A stretch of 64,000 nt of DNA from Vermamoeba vermiformis (Eukaryota > Tubulinea > Echinamoebida): contig JBEWZL010000244.1 of assembly GCA_045837725.1 (NCBI GenBank), positions 1 through 64,000 of the forward strand, given 5' to 3'. Of the stretch, positions 54,629 through 64,000 are shown one piece after another; positions within the stretch are counted from its first letter, which is position 1; every line of letters starts with the position of its first letter. Below the pieces are notes generated by a model that searched no databases, was not told the origin of the DNA, and saw only the letters and a list, made by a program, of their open reading frames with translations. Position numbers and translations under genes: made by a program.

Positions 54629-57600
54629 ATGGAGCACCGTTTATTATGGCTGGTGGTCATTCTGACGATTGCAGGTCTTGGATGTGGAGAAATTTTTGTA
54701 CCTGCTGCTCCTACCAACTGCAATATTCCTGATAGCGGCGTTATAGACACTTTCGCACAATGTACTACTCAGACAATTAATATCCCTAAAAGCGGTATCA
54801 TCACAGCCGTACGAGTAGGATTCCAGATCTCTCATCCATTCGCTTCGGATGTGATGGTTGCTTTATTGCCTCCAGGTAAGTTATTATAGCATAACCACTT
54901 AGATATCTGGATCAATCAATTGAAATTAAACGAAGACTTTCGTAATTCCAAATTTATCGAATCTATGACGGCTTTAAATTGTAACCGTTGGCCGATTGTG
55001 AAACGCAGATATAAATATTAACTATAATTATTTACTCATTCGGAGAGCTGCCGAAAGTAGATCGGTACATCTGCCGAAAATGTAGCCATTTCTTTTCCTT
55101 TTTAAAATCGGCCTTTCGATCGAAATCTAATTTATTCTTACTTTAGGGCGAACTTGGCAAGGAGCTTCAACTGGCACATATGATTCAACGATTTTCTTGG
55201 ACAACAATTGCCGCCAATACTCGGATCCAACAACGGCTTTATTAACCGTAGGATATCCTGATAACGGAGCAACGCGAACTACGGATTTAGGTAAAGCTGT
55301 TTTAGCTTGAAATTTAAATCGGAATTATTTGTTGATCTTGCATCCCAGGTGATATTGCGAATGACGACTACTTTTATGTTGCCAGTTTGCAAGATCCTGA
55401 ATATGGATTCTTAGCGGACTATTTTATGGAGCCTTATTACCGATCTCAACTTACTGGCGTGTGGGGACCGGTAAGAATTAACTTTTTGGCGCCTTTTGTC
55501 TAACTCGAACTCGTTTCCACCTAGATTACACCAAGTCATGATGAGAAGTTTCGAGGCATCGCAGGCACCGATATGCAAGGTGATTGGAACCTTGTTATTG
55601 CTGATCAGTTCTCTGGCGATGTTGGCTACCTATTAAAATGGGTCATCGAAGTAAAATGTAAGAAAAATAATTTGGAGAATGGATAATATCAAAATAATAG
55701 CCAATCTGTTCGACGTACTCTCAGAATATTATGAATTTTAATACAATTTTATTTTACTTTCGTATTTTAAACAATTCAAATCCGCCCAATAGCGGGCGAT
55801 AGTAATAGATCTACTACCGCCTAATTTTTAAAATTTTACTGACCTTGTTTAGATTGCGGAGACGGTGAAGTCACTTACCCGGAAGAGTGCGACGGCGGAG
55901 CCAATTGTAACAGCCAGTGTCTCTGTCCTGCTGGTTCTAGACCTGATGGAAGCGCAGGCTGTGTTGTTAATAGTACGTAAATCTGGCGTGGTCCATTTGA
56001 TGAAACTAACAATTATTATCAGCGTGCGGTGACGGCTTTGCTTGGAACACCGAAGAATGTGATGGTGGTTTTGGCTGTCAAACAAATTGTACTTGCGCTC
56101 CTGGCTGGAAGCCACAAGGTGCTCGGAGATCGGATTGCCAATTACGTACGTGAGCAGCCATTGAGCTGAACATTATGCTGATGGGTGTTTTGTACAGAGG
56201 CTGTTAAGAAGTACAAGTTCACAACTCCCACTGCTATCCCAGATACTCAGTAAGAACAGAAAAATATAGGCGCGGCGGTCGTTAATAACGTTTAATGCAG
56301 AATGACGCAACTATTGCTCAATATCCCCGATTCTGGTGTCATTCAATCAATCAAATTCGGATTTGTTGTGAGTCATCCTTGGGCAAGTGATGTCTACATC
56401 TACGTAGTGCCTCCAGGTATGGCTTGCAAAGTCTTAAGTAGATACGAGCAATACACGAGTATTAATTTTAACCTAAACAGCAAAAGGTTCTGCTTGGGGC
56501 ACAACTTTCCCCGTGGACTACACCGAAGCCACTCAAGCTATTGCAGACTTGCCTTCATCTGATGATATTAAATTCTTTGGATTCTATGGCAGTAGCAATG
56601 GTGCGACTGACATTGGTGACACAACGAACTTAATTCCCGCTTATTTTGGTCCGCCATCTGACCCGAACTATAGCGCGCGTAGAATGAACACAGCTTTTGT
56701 GCGAATTAAAGGCGATCAAGGAATTGCTGAAAAACGACAAGCAACGAAGGCCGATTCTGTTTTAGGCACAAATATCCAAGGTAATAATACGCTAGTATGC
56801 CGTCTACTTAGCTAATGTTGCCGTTTTAGGCCAGTGGCAACTTGTAATTGGAGACTGGAGTAGCGATAACTCTGGTACCTTGATTCAGTTCGTTATTGAA
56901 GTGCTGTGTAAGACCAAAATTTCGCGCGTTGATTTGTTCTAACTTTTGAGCGTAGACTGTGGTGATGGCCTGTACAATCCACGCGCTGAGTCGTGTGATG
57001 GTACTGTTGGTTGTAATAACGCAACTTGCACGTGTATGACGGGCTACTACAATCAAAGTGGCGAGTGCCTTCCTTGTAAGTACACTAATAATGCTTTATA
57101 TATGCCGTTTCTGACTCAAATTAGACTGCGGAAACGGTGTTGTTGACAACGGTGAGCTCTGTGACAAATCAGAAAACTGCTTGGCTAATTGCACGTGCGC
57201 AAGCGGTTTCACCGCGAACAATGGTCTGTGTGCAGCTATTGTAGTCCCAGCTACAGCATCTACACCGGAAAATAACATCGTCAACACCCCTGTTACCGAT
57301 AGTAGTGCCTTGATCGGTGGTGTTGTTGGTGGTGTTGGTGGCGCTTTAGTTATTTTAGCTGTCGTCTTGATTGTGTTGGGAGCTACAGGCAAGCTGAAGA
57401 AAAAGAAGAAGAGTGAACACGACGTCGAGAACCCTAGCAATGGAATTTATGGTCCAATTGGCGGTCAATCCTCAGGCAATAACTTTACGAACAAATCTGT
57501 TGAACTCGAGAACCTAGCACCGGAAGACCGATTGAAGATTCCTTACTACTCTTTAGTGTTCAAGCAAGAGATTGGTGTTGGTGGTTTCGGCAAGGTGTTT

Positions 57601-58692
57601 GTCGGAGAATGGCAACGAACAAAAGTCGCCATCAAAGTCGCAACTGTTGCCAGCGCTGAGGACTTCACTCGCGAGGCCAGACTTTCAGTGTACGTGGATA
57701 TTTATTGCTACATGCATTACTAACCTGCTTATAGCTACCTCCGACCTCATCCCAACGTCGTACAAACACTTGGAGTGAGTGTTGATGGTCAGTTCCCAGC
57801 ACTTGTTCTCGAATACTGTGCTGGTGGAAGTCTCGACAAAGCTCTTTACAACCAGTCTAAACAGATGACCTATGTTGACAAGCTTCGTATCATCACAGGC
57901 ATTGCAAAAGGTACGTGCAGCTGGCTCATTCGATCGATTTCAGTAGCTGACCTACTCACTCTCAGGCATGCTGCACTTGCACTCAAACAACATTGTTCAT
58001 CGTGACTTGGCAGCACGAAACATCTTGTTGTCAGGCACTGGTGAACCAAAGATCTCAGACTTTGGCATGTCTCGTCTTGTTGCTGATGATGAAGGCATGA
58101 CCACTCGCACCAATGTCGGTCCGATCAAGTGGATGGCGCCAGAGTCACTCAAATACAAAGAGTACTCGAAGAAGTCAGATGTGTGGAGCTTTGGAGTTGT
58201 TGTTTGGGAGATTGTTACTCGTGAAGAGCCTTACAAGGGCGTGGATCTGATGGACTTGGCACTGAAGATCCGTGATCAAGGTCATACCCTATCCATTCCC
58301 GAGTGCGAGCCTATCTTCAAGCTTATCATGGCTAATTGCTTCAAGCAAGAGCCTCAAGACAGATCCGTAAGTTTATCTGTCTATATCAACGGCCAAGGCT
58401 AATAATTAAGCTTGTATAGGACTTTGATGTTATTTGCAGTATTCTCGACAAAGAACTCGATGAGCAAGAGTTGCACGGCCCAGTGTCGTTGTTCTCTGTC
58501 TCTAACACGACCTTGCCCAACTCAAACACAACCTTACCCGGATCTAATGTCGCTTTACCACCGGGCAATTCCATTACTGCTCAACCAAAGGACAATTCAG
58601 CTAGTGAATATAGCAGTTCTAACGACTCTGATGATGATTCAGACAGAGAAGATCCCGACTCGGAAGAAAGCTCCGAAGTGTCTACTGACTAA
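54629..58692 (+). CDS. Receptor tyrosine kinase with two convertase-P-like ectodomains (copy 2)
   Basis: Tandem paralogue in the same orientation. Signal peptide MEHRLLWLVVILTIAGLGCG. P-like domain 1 (NIPKSGIITAVRVGFQISHP; end GDWNLVIADQFSGDVGYLLK), Cys modules (EECDGGANCNSQCLC; EECDGGFGCQTNCTC), P-like domain 2 (NIPDSGVIQSIKFGFVVSHP; end GQWQLVIGDWSSDNSGT), Cys modules (CGNGVVDNGELCD), and TM ALIGGVVGGVGGALVILAVV plus KLKKKKK. The kinase motifs match copy 1 (GVGGFGKV, VAIK, HRDLAARN, DFG, GPIKWMAPE). The juxtamembrane region has NGIYGPIGG, a Tyr context shared with copy 1. Kinase exons are almost identical in DNA to copy 1 while ectodomains differ widely. Confidence 0.87.
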
Positions 58693-58797
58693 TGCTTCCC
58701 TTAATCATTAGTATACTCTATTTTGTAAATATTTAAAATTAAATTTATTCTAATAACGCTGGAACAGCTCGATCGCGTGAAAAACTTTGTTGCGGCT

Positions 58798-60036
58798 ATG
58801 TTAGTAGCACAACTAGGAAAATTTATAAATAAGCCAAGTATTGTATCGGCGTATATAAATTATTCAAATAAGAAGCGGAAAGTCACAAACTTGTTTACTT
58901 TGATGGAATCCAAGCGCCAAGTCATTTCGTCGGCCTATAATACCAGCAAAATTGGTAATAATTATTCTTCATAGTAAATCATCGAATTGCTATATTTTCG
59001 AACAAATTTGAAGATAATTGGATTTATTAAAAATATTTTAAACCAAATTTTCTTCGGATTTCACATGAGGACCCGTATTAACTTTTAGATTAAACAGATT
59101 TTAATGCTCGAGAGTTTCAAGAGAACCTTCGTACCGAATTTATTGGCCGCTCGTTTATTTATCGACACCTAGTTGACTCGACGATGACCCTTGCACAAAA
59201 TGAAGAGGCAGGCGGCTGTCCGCATGGTACACTTGTTCTCGCAGAGTGCCAGTCTCACGGCATTGGACGTGGCGGTCGAGATTGGGTCTCGCAGCCGAGC
59301 GTAAGTTCGGTGGTTTTTTGAGAATGACGCTTACACTACACACAGGGCAATCTTTACTTCAGTATCGTAATACGGCCACGAGTATTTACGGATCTGTACA
59401 AATTGAACTTTTCGATCTGTCTTGCTGTGTGCCAGAGTTGTGATCAAGAAGGTAAGCTTGTTCGTATGCACGACGCAACGTTTACTAATCGCGATTAAAT
59501 CAATAGGTATCAGTACGAATGTAAAGTGGCCTAATGATGTATGGTACGATCGATCGAAAAAACTGTCTGGCATGCTCATCAACACTTCATTCGTTGGCAA
59601 AGAGGCGTCAGCTGTCATTGGCATTGGTGTAAGGCTACAGGCCTCTTTTTACTAATCCGATCTTACTAATGCAACGCAGATTAATGTCAACGAAGATATG
59701 ACAAAGACAAACAACGCAGAGATTCAAAAAGTTGCGACGAGCTTATTTAACATAACAGGAAGATTAATCAACCGCGAGAAATTTTTAGCAAACGTTTGCA
59801 ACCATTTAGAAGAGCTCACCGTCAAACCCATGGACGCTATTATTGAGTTATATAAGAAGTATGATCTATTGTGTGGCAACGATATTGTGGTCATGCCAAA
59901 GGGTCGCGATAATCCCGAACGCATTGACGCAAAAGCAGTTACTTTCTCGCACGAAGGAGCACTCATAGTTCAATATCAAGATGGTACTACAAAAGAGCTC
60001 ATTGCTGAAGAAGTCAGTATCCGACCCAAGATCTAA
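58798..60036 (+). CDS. Biotin-protein ligase (holocarboxylase synthetase)
   Basis: Attaches biotin to carboxylases via biotinyl-AMP. Exon 1 (MLVAQLGKFINKP) ends at TSKI plus one base and joins in phase to DFNAREFQENLRTEFIG. Ligase motifs: YRHLVDSTMTLAQ, LVLAECQSHGIGRGGRDWVS (adenylate-binding GxGRGG loop), GNLYFSIVIRPRV, the biotin-binding KWPNDVWYDRSKKLSGML, and AVIGIGINVNED. The C-terminal SH3-like cap ends QYQDGTTKELIAEEVSIRP. It is about 330 aa, short relative to animal HLCS and close to bacterial BirA without the DNA-binding domain. Four introns. Confidence 0.88.
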
Positions 60037-60141
60037 GTTGGATCGCAGGTACTTGTACATATTTCTACACTTTTACGTTATTATAAACAACCAATTTGTC
60101 AAATTTGAACCTGCCGTAGCTTGCAGTGGCACGGACATCGC

Positions 60142-60500
60142 ACTCCACCTGTCAGTGACGAACCTCAATATCAACCCACTAAGCAACAACAAAACCAAAC
60201 CAATCGCCACAGCAGCAAACATGTTTCGGCAAACGAGGACTGTTTGTGGAGCGTAACAGTTATTGTAACCACGATGATGCTCATAAGCATAAACTGTTGT
60301 TTGCCGAAGTAGTGTGGCTCAAAAATATTTTTCCCTCGACTCAACGCCAAGCCCGCTTAGCTCAGTCGGTAGAGCGCACGGCTCTTAACCGTGTGGTCGT
60401 GGGTTCGAGCCCCACAGCGGGCGTATTTCTTTTTTTTTTTTTGCTTGAAGAGAGCTAGCACGCAAACAACGAACTGCAACAAACAAGTCTGGTTGTGTAC
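60142..60500 (+). repeat. tRNA-Lys cassette, copy 3, with a captured gene tail
   Basis: The left part matches the 3' coding end of the beta-helix gene at 63095 in inverted orientation (shared peptides DEPQYQPT and SANEDCLWSVTVIV). It is followed by the common upstream arm (gtgtggctcaaaaatatttt), the tRNA and the common tail to aagtctgg. The gene tail lacks its 5' part and is a pseudogene fragment (about 60121-60312). Confidence 0.72.
60351..60422 (+). tRNA. tRNA-Lys (CTT)
   Basis: Same 72-nt cloverleaf as the copy at 28342, with a T-run terminator at about 60429-60441. Sits between biotin-protein ligase and the F-box/ankyrin gene. Confidence 0.97.
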
Positions 60501-60772
60501 TCGTCGTTCGTTTTAGGTTTTTCTGGTTGCGGCTGACTTCGTTTTTTAGAAGACGTTTCAAAATTTAGATAAAGTCAAAGCGGAAACCGTTTATTCAAGC
60601 ACCGAGCGACGCAGGAATTAGCATTACTTAAAAATCTTTGTGACATCCGATCTTACGGTTTGCTCCAGTCTTGCTCGCTTGTTTATGTCCACTTCATCCT
60701 CATCACTGAACGCCATATCAAAAGCACGCTTCACTATGGCAATCAAATGTTAAAATTGTGTGCTTGTGGTCT
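60423..60772. other. Downstream flank of tRNA copy 3
   Basis: Contains the pol III terminator and shared tail (to about 60500), then sequence without a recognised gene up to the 3' end of the F-box/ankyrin gene. Confidence 0.4.
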
Positions 60773-62622
60773 TTATGCTTTCACTCGATTTATTTCGAAC
60801 AACGATCTAGCTTGGAAAGTTGTACAACCATGCGCACGAGCGTATTTGATCAACAGCGGAAGTGAAGACCTGCACTCTTCATCGTTCCATTTGCCTATTG
60901 AGTATTCGTCAGAATGGTAGTTCAATACGATGCTGCGGTCAGATTTGCTTACATCCAATCTTTGTCAAGTATGCCATATTTGGCAAGTCATACACTGAAG
61001 CGAGATGTTCTGAAGTCCACTGAGCTCCTTGTTGTGTCAAGAAATCGAGTATTTCAGGCGTTGAATACTTTGCGGCAGTCATCATACATTGTTCCATGTC
61101 AAGATCTTCCTTATTTGGCAATTTCTCCCACAACAGTTTCAAGATCTCGATGTTCTCCGATTCAATGGCCCGATTGATTAACCGCTGCACGAGAGGAAGG
61201 TTTGATGGCGTGAGCGCTCCAAGACCGAACTGAGCTTGTATTTGCACGGGAGATTTGTTCGGGAGATTTCGTTCAAAGGCAAGTTTCAACACCTCCACAT
61301 TCCTGTTTACAATACCCCATATGTACGGATTAATCTCGTCGAATGACACTTTCACTTCATCGAGCATGAACTTGAACAGTTCAACCGAAGTCAGCGAACT
61401 TTCCGCTGCCACTCTGTACGGCACTGACATTGGGTCTGTTGGTTTAGGAAACCCTTGGTTAAGCATAAAACGAAGTGTTTGAATGTCGCCCATCCGCACT
61501 TGATCCGTCCACAAATTGTTCAAACCATTAAGTTCTTGCAAGCCGTGTTGTTGCACGATGTACTTGAAGCAGTCAAACGTCTTGGACATGTTTGGGACCG
61601 GATATGTGTTAGAATTTTCATCAGCGTAGATAAGACAATCTAAATGACCTTCTTGATTGGCGCAATTTGCACTTTGCTTTAGTGGAGCACCCTTCTGATG
61701 AGCGTACTTCAGCATCGTCAAGTCACCGAGCCTTGCTGCCTCCTCGCAGATGTTTCTCTTCCCTCTTCTAAGCTGAAGAACGCCTACAAGTCCTTTGTCG
61801 TTCTCTCCTTTCCACTGAAATTCATTCTGAATGGCGAAGTCCAAGCACTCGATCGAAGGTGTGTACGACACATAACGTTGAGTGCAGCCATTCTCGACTG
61901 CATATTTCATGCACGACAAGTGCCCGTGATACGCCATACTCTCCATAGCAGTTTTTGCTGCGTTGATGTAAACTGAAGAGTACGCTAAGAATGGATCTTG
62001 CTTCTGGGTAGTATCTGCAGGAGGGTCCCAAGGCACTCCATTCTCGTGCAAGTACTTGACCATCGACAGACTACACGTTCCCTTCGTGCATTCAAACAAC
62101 AGATCGGCGTTGAGCGAGAGGCCGTTGTTGACGAGGTGTTGCAAAACTTCCACTTGTCCGCATTGTGCTGCTACTAAACAAAGCTTCTCGGTCCATTCGA
62201 AGTGCAACGTGTTCTTAACATAGTCTAGCAGTGAAATGAAGCCATTCTTGACCAAATATTCCATAAAGTTGTCTTGATCCAGAACAAAATACTTTGGGAA
62301 CGGTCGCAATTCTTTGCATAGCTTGTACAACATAGAATTCGTTGCTCGTAGAAAAATAAAATCCGATATGCGAAGAGACTGCAAGATCACACCCCAGATA
62401 TCTTTTGGAAGCGTGGATGTGTCAAACTTAATAATAAAATGTCAGTTAGAAAAATTGTTAGACAATTTATAAATTCGGATTATGCTCGTTTAAATTATTA
62501 TCAATTAATTTATCTCAAATTTTGTCGGGATAAGATCTTACTTGACATTCGATCCTCGCTCTTTTGCTGCTTGTGTCTCCTTGGTTAATTGGATCAGAAG
62601 CCTCGTCAAAAGTTCGTTTCAT
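60773..62622 (-). CDS. F-box/ankyrin-type repeat protein
   Basis: Exon 1 starts at 62622 (MKRTFDEASDPINQGDTSSK, nuclear-type basic KRAR) and joins in phase across an intron (about 62432-62541) to an F-box (STLPKDIWGVILQSLRISDF, RATNSMLYKLCKEL). A long exon follows with about ten irregular ankyrin-like units (LCLVAAQCGQVEVLQHLVNN, LSMVKYLHENGVPWD, ARLGDLTMLKYAHQKGAPL). The frame stops at TGA 60939, but removing one G in the ATTGGATG context near 60955 restores about 60 more residues (DVSKSDRSIVLNYHSDE, LPLLIKYARAHGC) to TAA near 60773. Such F-box/long-ankyrin proteins are also abundant in giant viruses and amoebae. Probably an SCF substrate receptor. Confidence 0.7.
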
Positions 62623-62910
62623 GGACTTGCAATAACAAGGGGTTTGTTTTCTCGTTATGAAGTGTTTCTCAATCGATTGAGCGTGTTGACGATTAAAAAT
62701 TGGGTACGGACGTGTCTGTCAACCCATCAACGCTTAAATGCACCACATTTGTTCATCAAAATGGTGGATCGAACGCGAACAGGGAGTTGATAGCGAGTAC
62801 TGGACTTCAATGGTTTGCGCGTGTAGAACGTGACAAATTCTACAACATTGAAGCAACGTGCAGTGCGGAGTTACAGGTTGCGTCTTGCACGAACTGCAAG
62901 CTAACTCGCT

Positions 62911-63247
62911 CGTTCGTTGTTTGCGTGCTCGCTCTTCAAGCAAAAAAAAAAAAGAAATACGCCCGCTGTGGGGCTCGAACCCACGACCACACGGTTAAGA
63001 GCCGTGCGCTCTACCGACTGAGCTAAGCGGGCTTGGCGTTGCGGAGAGGCAAAAATATTTTTGAGCCACACAACTTCGGCAAACAGACCACAGTTTATGC
63101 CGTTATGAGCATCATCATGGTTACAATAACTGTAACGCTCCACAAACAGTCCTCGTTTGCCGAAGAAACTTGTTGCTGTGGGGATTGGTATGGTTCTTGT
63201 TGTTGCGTTGTGGGTTGATATTGAGGTTCGTCACCAACAGGTGGAGT
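62911..63247 (-). repeat. tRNA-Lys cassette, copy 4, overlapping the beta-helix gene end
   Basis: Inverted relative to copy 3 and matching it over the upstream arm, including the 3' coding end of the beta-helix gene. The downstream tail is shorter and diverges after aacaacgaac (plus-strand about 62911). Confidence 0.72.
62961..63032 (-). tRNA. tRNA-Lys (CTT)
   Basis: Fourth identical copy of the 72-nt tRNA, on the minus strand, with its terminator as an A-run at about 62942-62952. It begins about 60 nt after the stop codon of the beta-helix gene, which is transcribed in the same direction. Confidence 0.97.
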
Positions 63248-64000
63248 CAATACTTCTCCAAACGGTGCGATACCCATGCCACTGCAAGGTCCTGTAGGAT
63301 CGGGTACTAGTTGTCCTGTTTCGCTCGTCTGAAGGTTCGGGTCTGCAAAGACGTTGGTGTTTGTGAAGTTCGTGAAGTAGGCTTGAGTGTCAGTAATGTT
63401 GTGGAAGTCGATAGCTGTCGAAGGATACATAAAAACCCGTCCTATAATTTGATTTTGTGTATTATTGTTGACTTGAGGCCACCAACAATTCGCGTCGAAG
63501 TTGATCTCTTGAAAGTGAGGCCACGGTTGAACATTCGCCCAGAACGACATCTGTGTTGCATGCGCAAAGACGTTGTCGGTTATGAAAACGTTCGTTAAGT
63601 TCGTAAATGCTCTATAGAACAATAAGTCGTAGCCTTGAAGTGCGCGTTGAAAATGGCTCCATCCCGTGCCCATTCGAATGCACGAATTCTTCACGAAGTA
63701 GATCTCATACGATAACGAATTTGTCATATTTCCTGCATTCCACAGCTCAAAGCACTGCTCGCATTCAAAAATGTAGTTGTTCTCGAAGCGGATGTGGTGT
63801 TGAATGTTCGCGGAAAGTCCTTGTGCCGTCGTTGCAGTGTCATACACTTGACTGATAGTATTGTTCGCAATAAGAATGTGCGCGTTGCTTTCCCACATCT
63901 CGATTCCGTTGCCATATCTCGTCGTACCGCTGAGAATACTTCCACCGATATGTCTAATGTCGCAATCTGTCACGGTCACATTGTTTGCGTTGTTCATTTG
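63095..64000 (-). CDS. Right-handed parallel beta-helix protein, 3' part (runs off the window)
   Basis: About 300 C-terminal residues of a secreted-type beta-helix: NVTVTDCDIRHIGGSIL, HILIANNTISQVYDTA, HHIRFENNYIFECEQC, EIYFVKNSCIRMGTGW, TNVFITDNVFAHATQ. The N-x-hydrophobic-x-N-N ladder is typical of pectate-lyase-like or parallel beta-helix repeat families. Thereafter a Gln/Pro-rich linker (DEPQYQPTTQQQEPYQ) leads to a hydrophobic end SVTVIVTMMMLITA, which could be a GPI-anchor or membrane signal. The frame is still open at the window edge, so the start is missing. Confidence 0.75.
   Translation of the reverse strand, partial: QMNNANNVTVTDCDIRHIGGSILSGTTRYGNGIEMWESNAHILIANNTISQVYDTATTAQGLSANIQHHIRFENNYIFECEQCFELWNAGNMTNSLSYEIYFVKNSCIRMGTGWSHFQRALQGYDLLFYRAFTNLTNVFITDNVFAHATQMSFWANVQPWPHFQEINFDANCWWPQVNNNTQNQIIGRVFMYPSTAIDFHNITDTQAYFTNFTNTNVFADPNLQTSETGQLVPDPTGPCSGMGIAPFGEVLTPPVGDEPQYQPTTQQQEPYQSPQQQVSSANEDCLWSVTVIVTMMMLITA

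Noticed and set aside
60660-60920. 86-codon plus-strand ORF
   Set aside because: Antisense shadow of the extended C-terminus of the F-box/ankyrin gene.
60773-62622. Giant-virus origin of the F-box/ankyrin gene
   Set aside because: Such proteins are common in amoeba-infecting giant viruses, but this gene has a spliceosomal intron before the F-box and lies among host genes; no other viral gene is nearby. Phylogeny would be needed.
1-64000. CRISPR arrays, bacterial operons, rRNA genes
   Set aside because: No regularly spaced repeats, ribosome-binding sites or rRNA sequence seen; gene structure is eukaryotic throughout.

Overview
The window is eukaryotic nuclear DNA from a compact, intron-rich protist genome. 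Almost every gene is cut by short introns of about 45-80 nt with GTAAGT or GTACGT donors, and gaps between genes are often only 50-500 nt. A CudA-like transcription factor, an AprA-type secreted protein, many F-box proteins, PEX13 and receptor tyrosine kinases together point to Amoebozoa, perhaps a protostelid-like amoeba. That placement is inference from gene content; no marker here names the species.

Layout. 1-4873: a DIRS-order, tyrosine-recombinase retrotransposon on the minus strand with PAT/Ngaro-type split direct repeats. 5412-14313: an F-box/beta-propeller gene, a Kelch-F-box-Ras fusion, cytosolic-type valyl-tRNA synthetase and a small ORF. 14669-23421: an F-box/LRR gene with an in-frame stop, a secreted GH5 cellulase, an ankyrin-F-box gene and acyl-CoA oxidase. 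23886-31661: a small gene, 6-phosphogluconate dehydrogenase, a membrane protein, an F-box protein with a degenerate Ras/Rab-like domain, and a nucleoside hydrolase. 32375-43128: a Zn/SPRY/F-box protein, an unknown conserved-looking gene, PEX13, a CudA-like factor and a ubiquitin-like protein. 43468-50274: an AprA-like protein, a broken CRAL-TRIO/BCH gene and an F-box SNF2 helicase. 50514-58692: two tandem receptor tyrosine kinases with convertase-P-like ectodomains. 58798-64000: biotin-protein ligase, an F-box/ankyrin gene and the 3' part of a beta-helix gene. Four identical tRNA-Lys(CTT) genes sit in repeated cassettes at 28.3, 31.9, 60.4 and 63.0 kb.

Themes. Eight F-box proteins with eight different partner domains occur in 64 kb, so SCF ubiquitin-ligase adaptors dominate. 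Two of them fuse the F-box to a C-terminal Ras-superfamily domain ending in a CAAX prenylation motif. One carries Val at the Ras Gly12 position and lacks Gln61; the other has lost the P-loop glycines, the DxxG motif and the NKxD motif. This looks like a family of membrane-anchored, GTPase-derived SCF substrate receptors, and it is the best candidate here for an undescribed system.

Caution: several conserved genes (ValRS, the cellulase, the F-box/propeller gene, the F-box/ankyrin gene) have single frame breaks, several of them beside G-runs, so indel errors in the assembly are likely. CDS spans run from start to stop codon and include introns unless stated.
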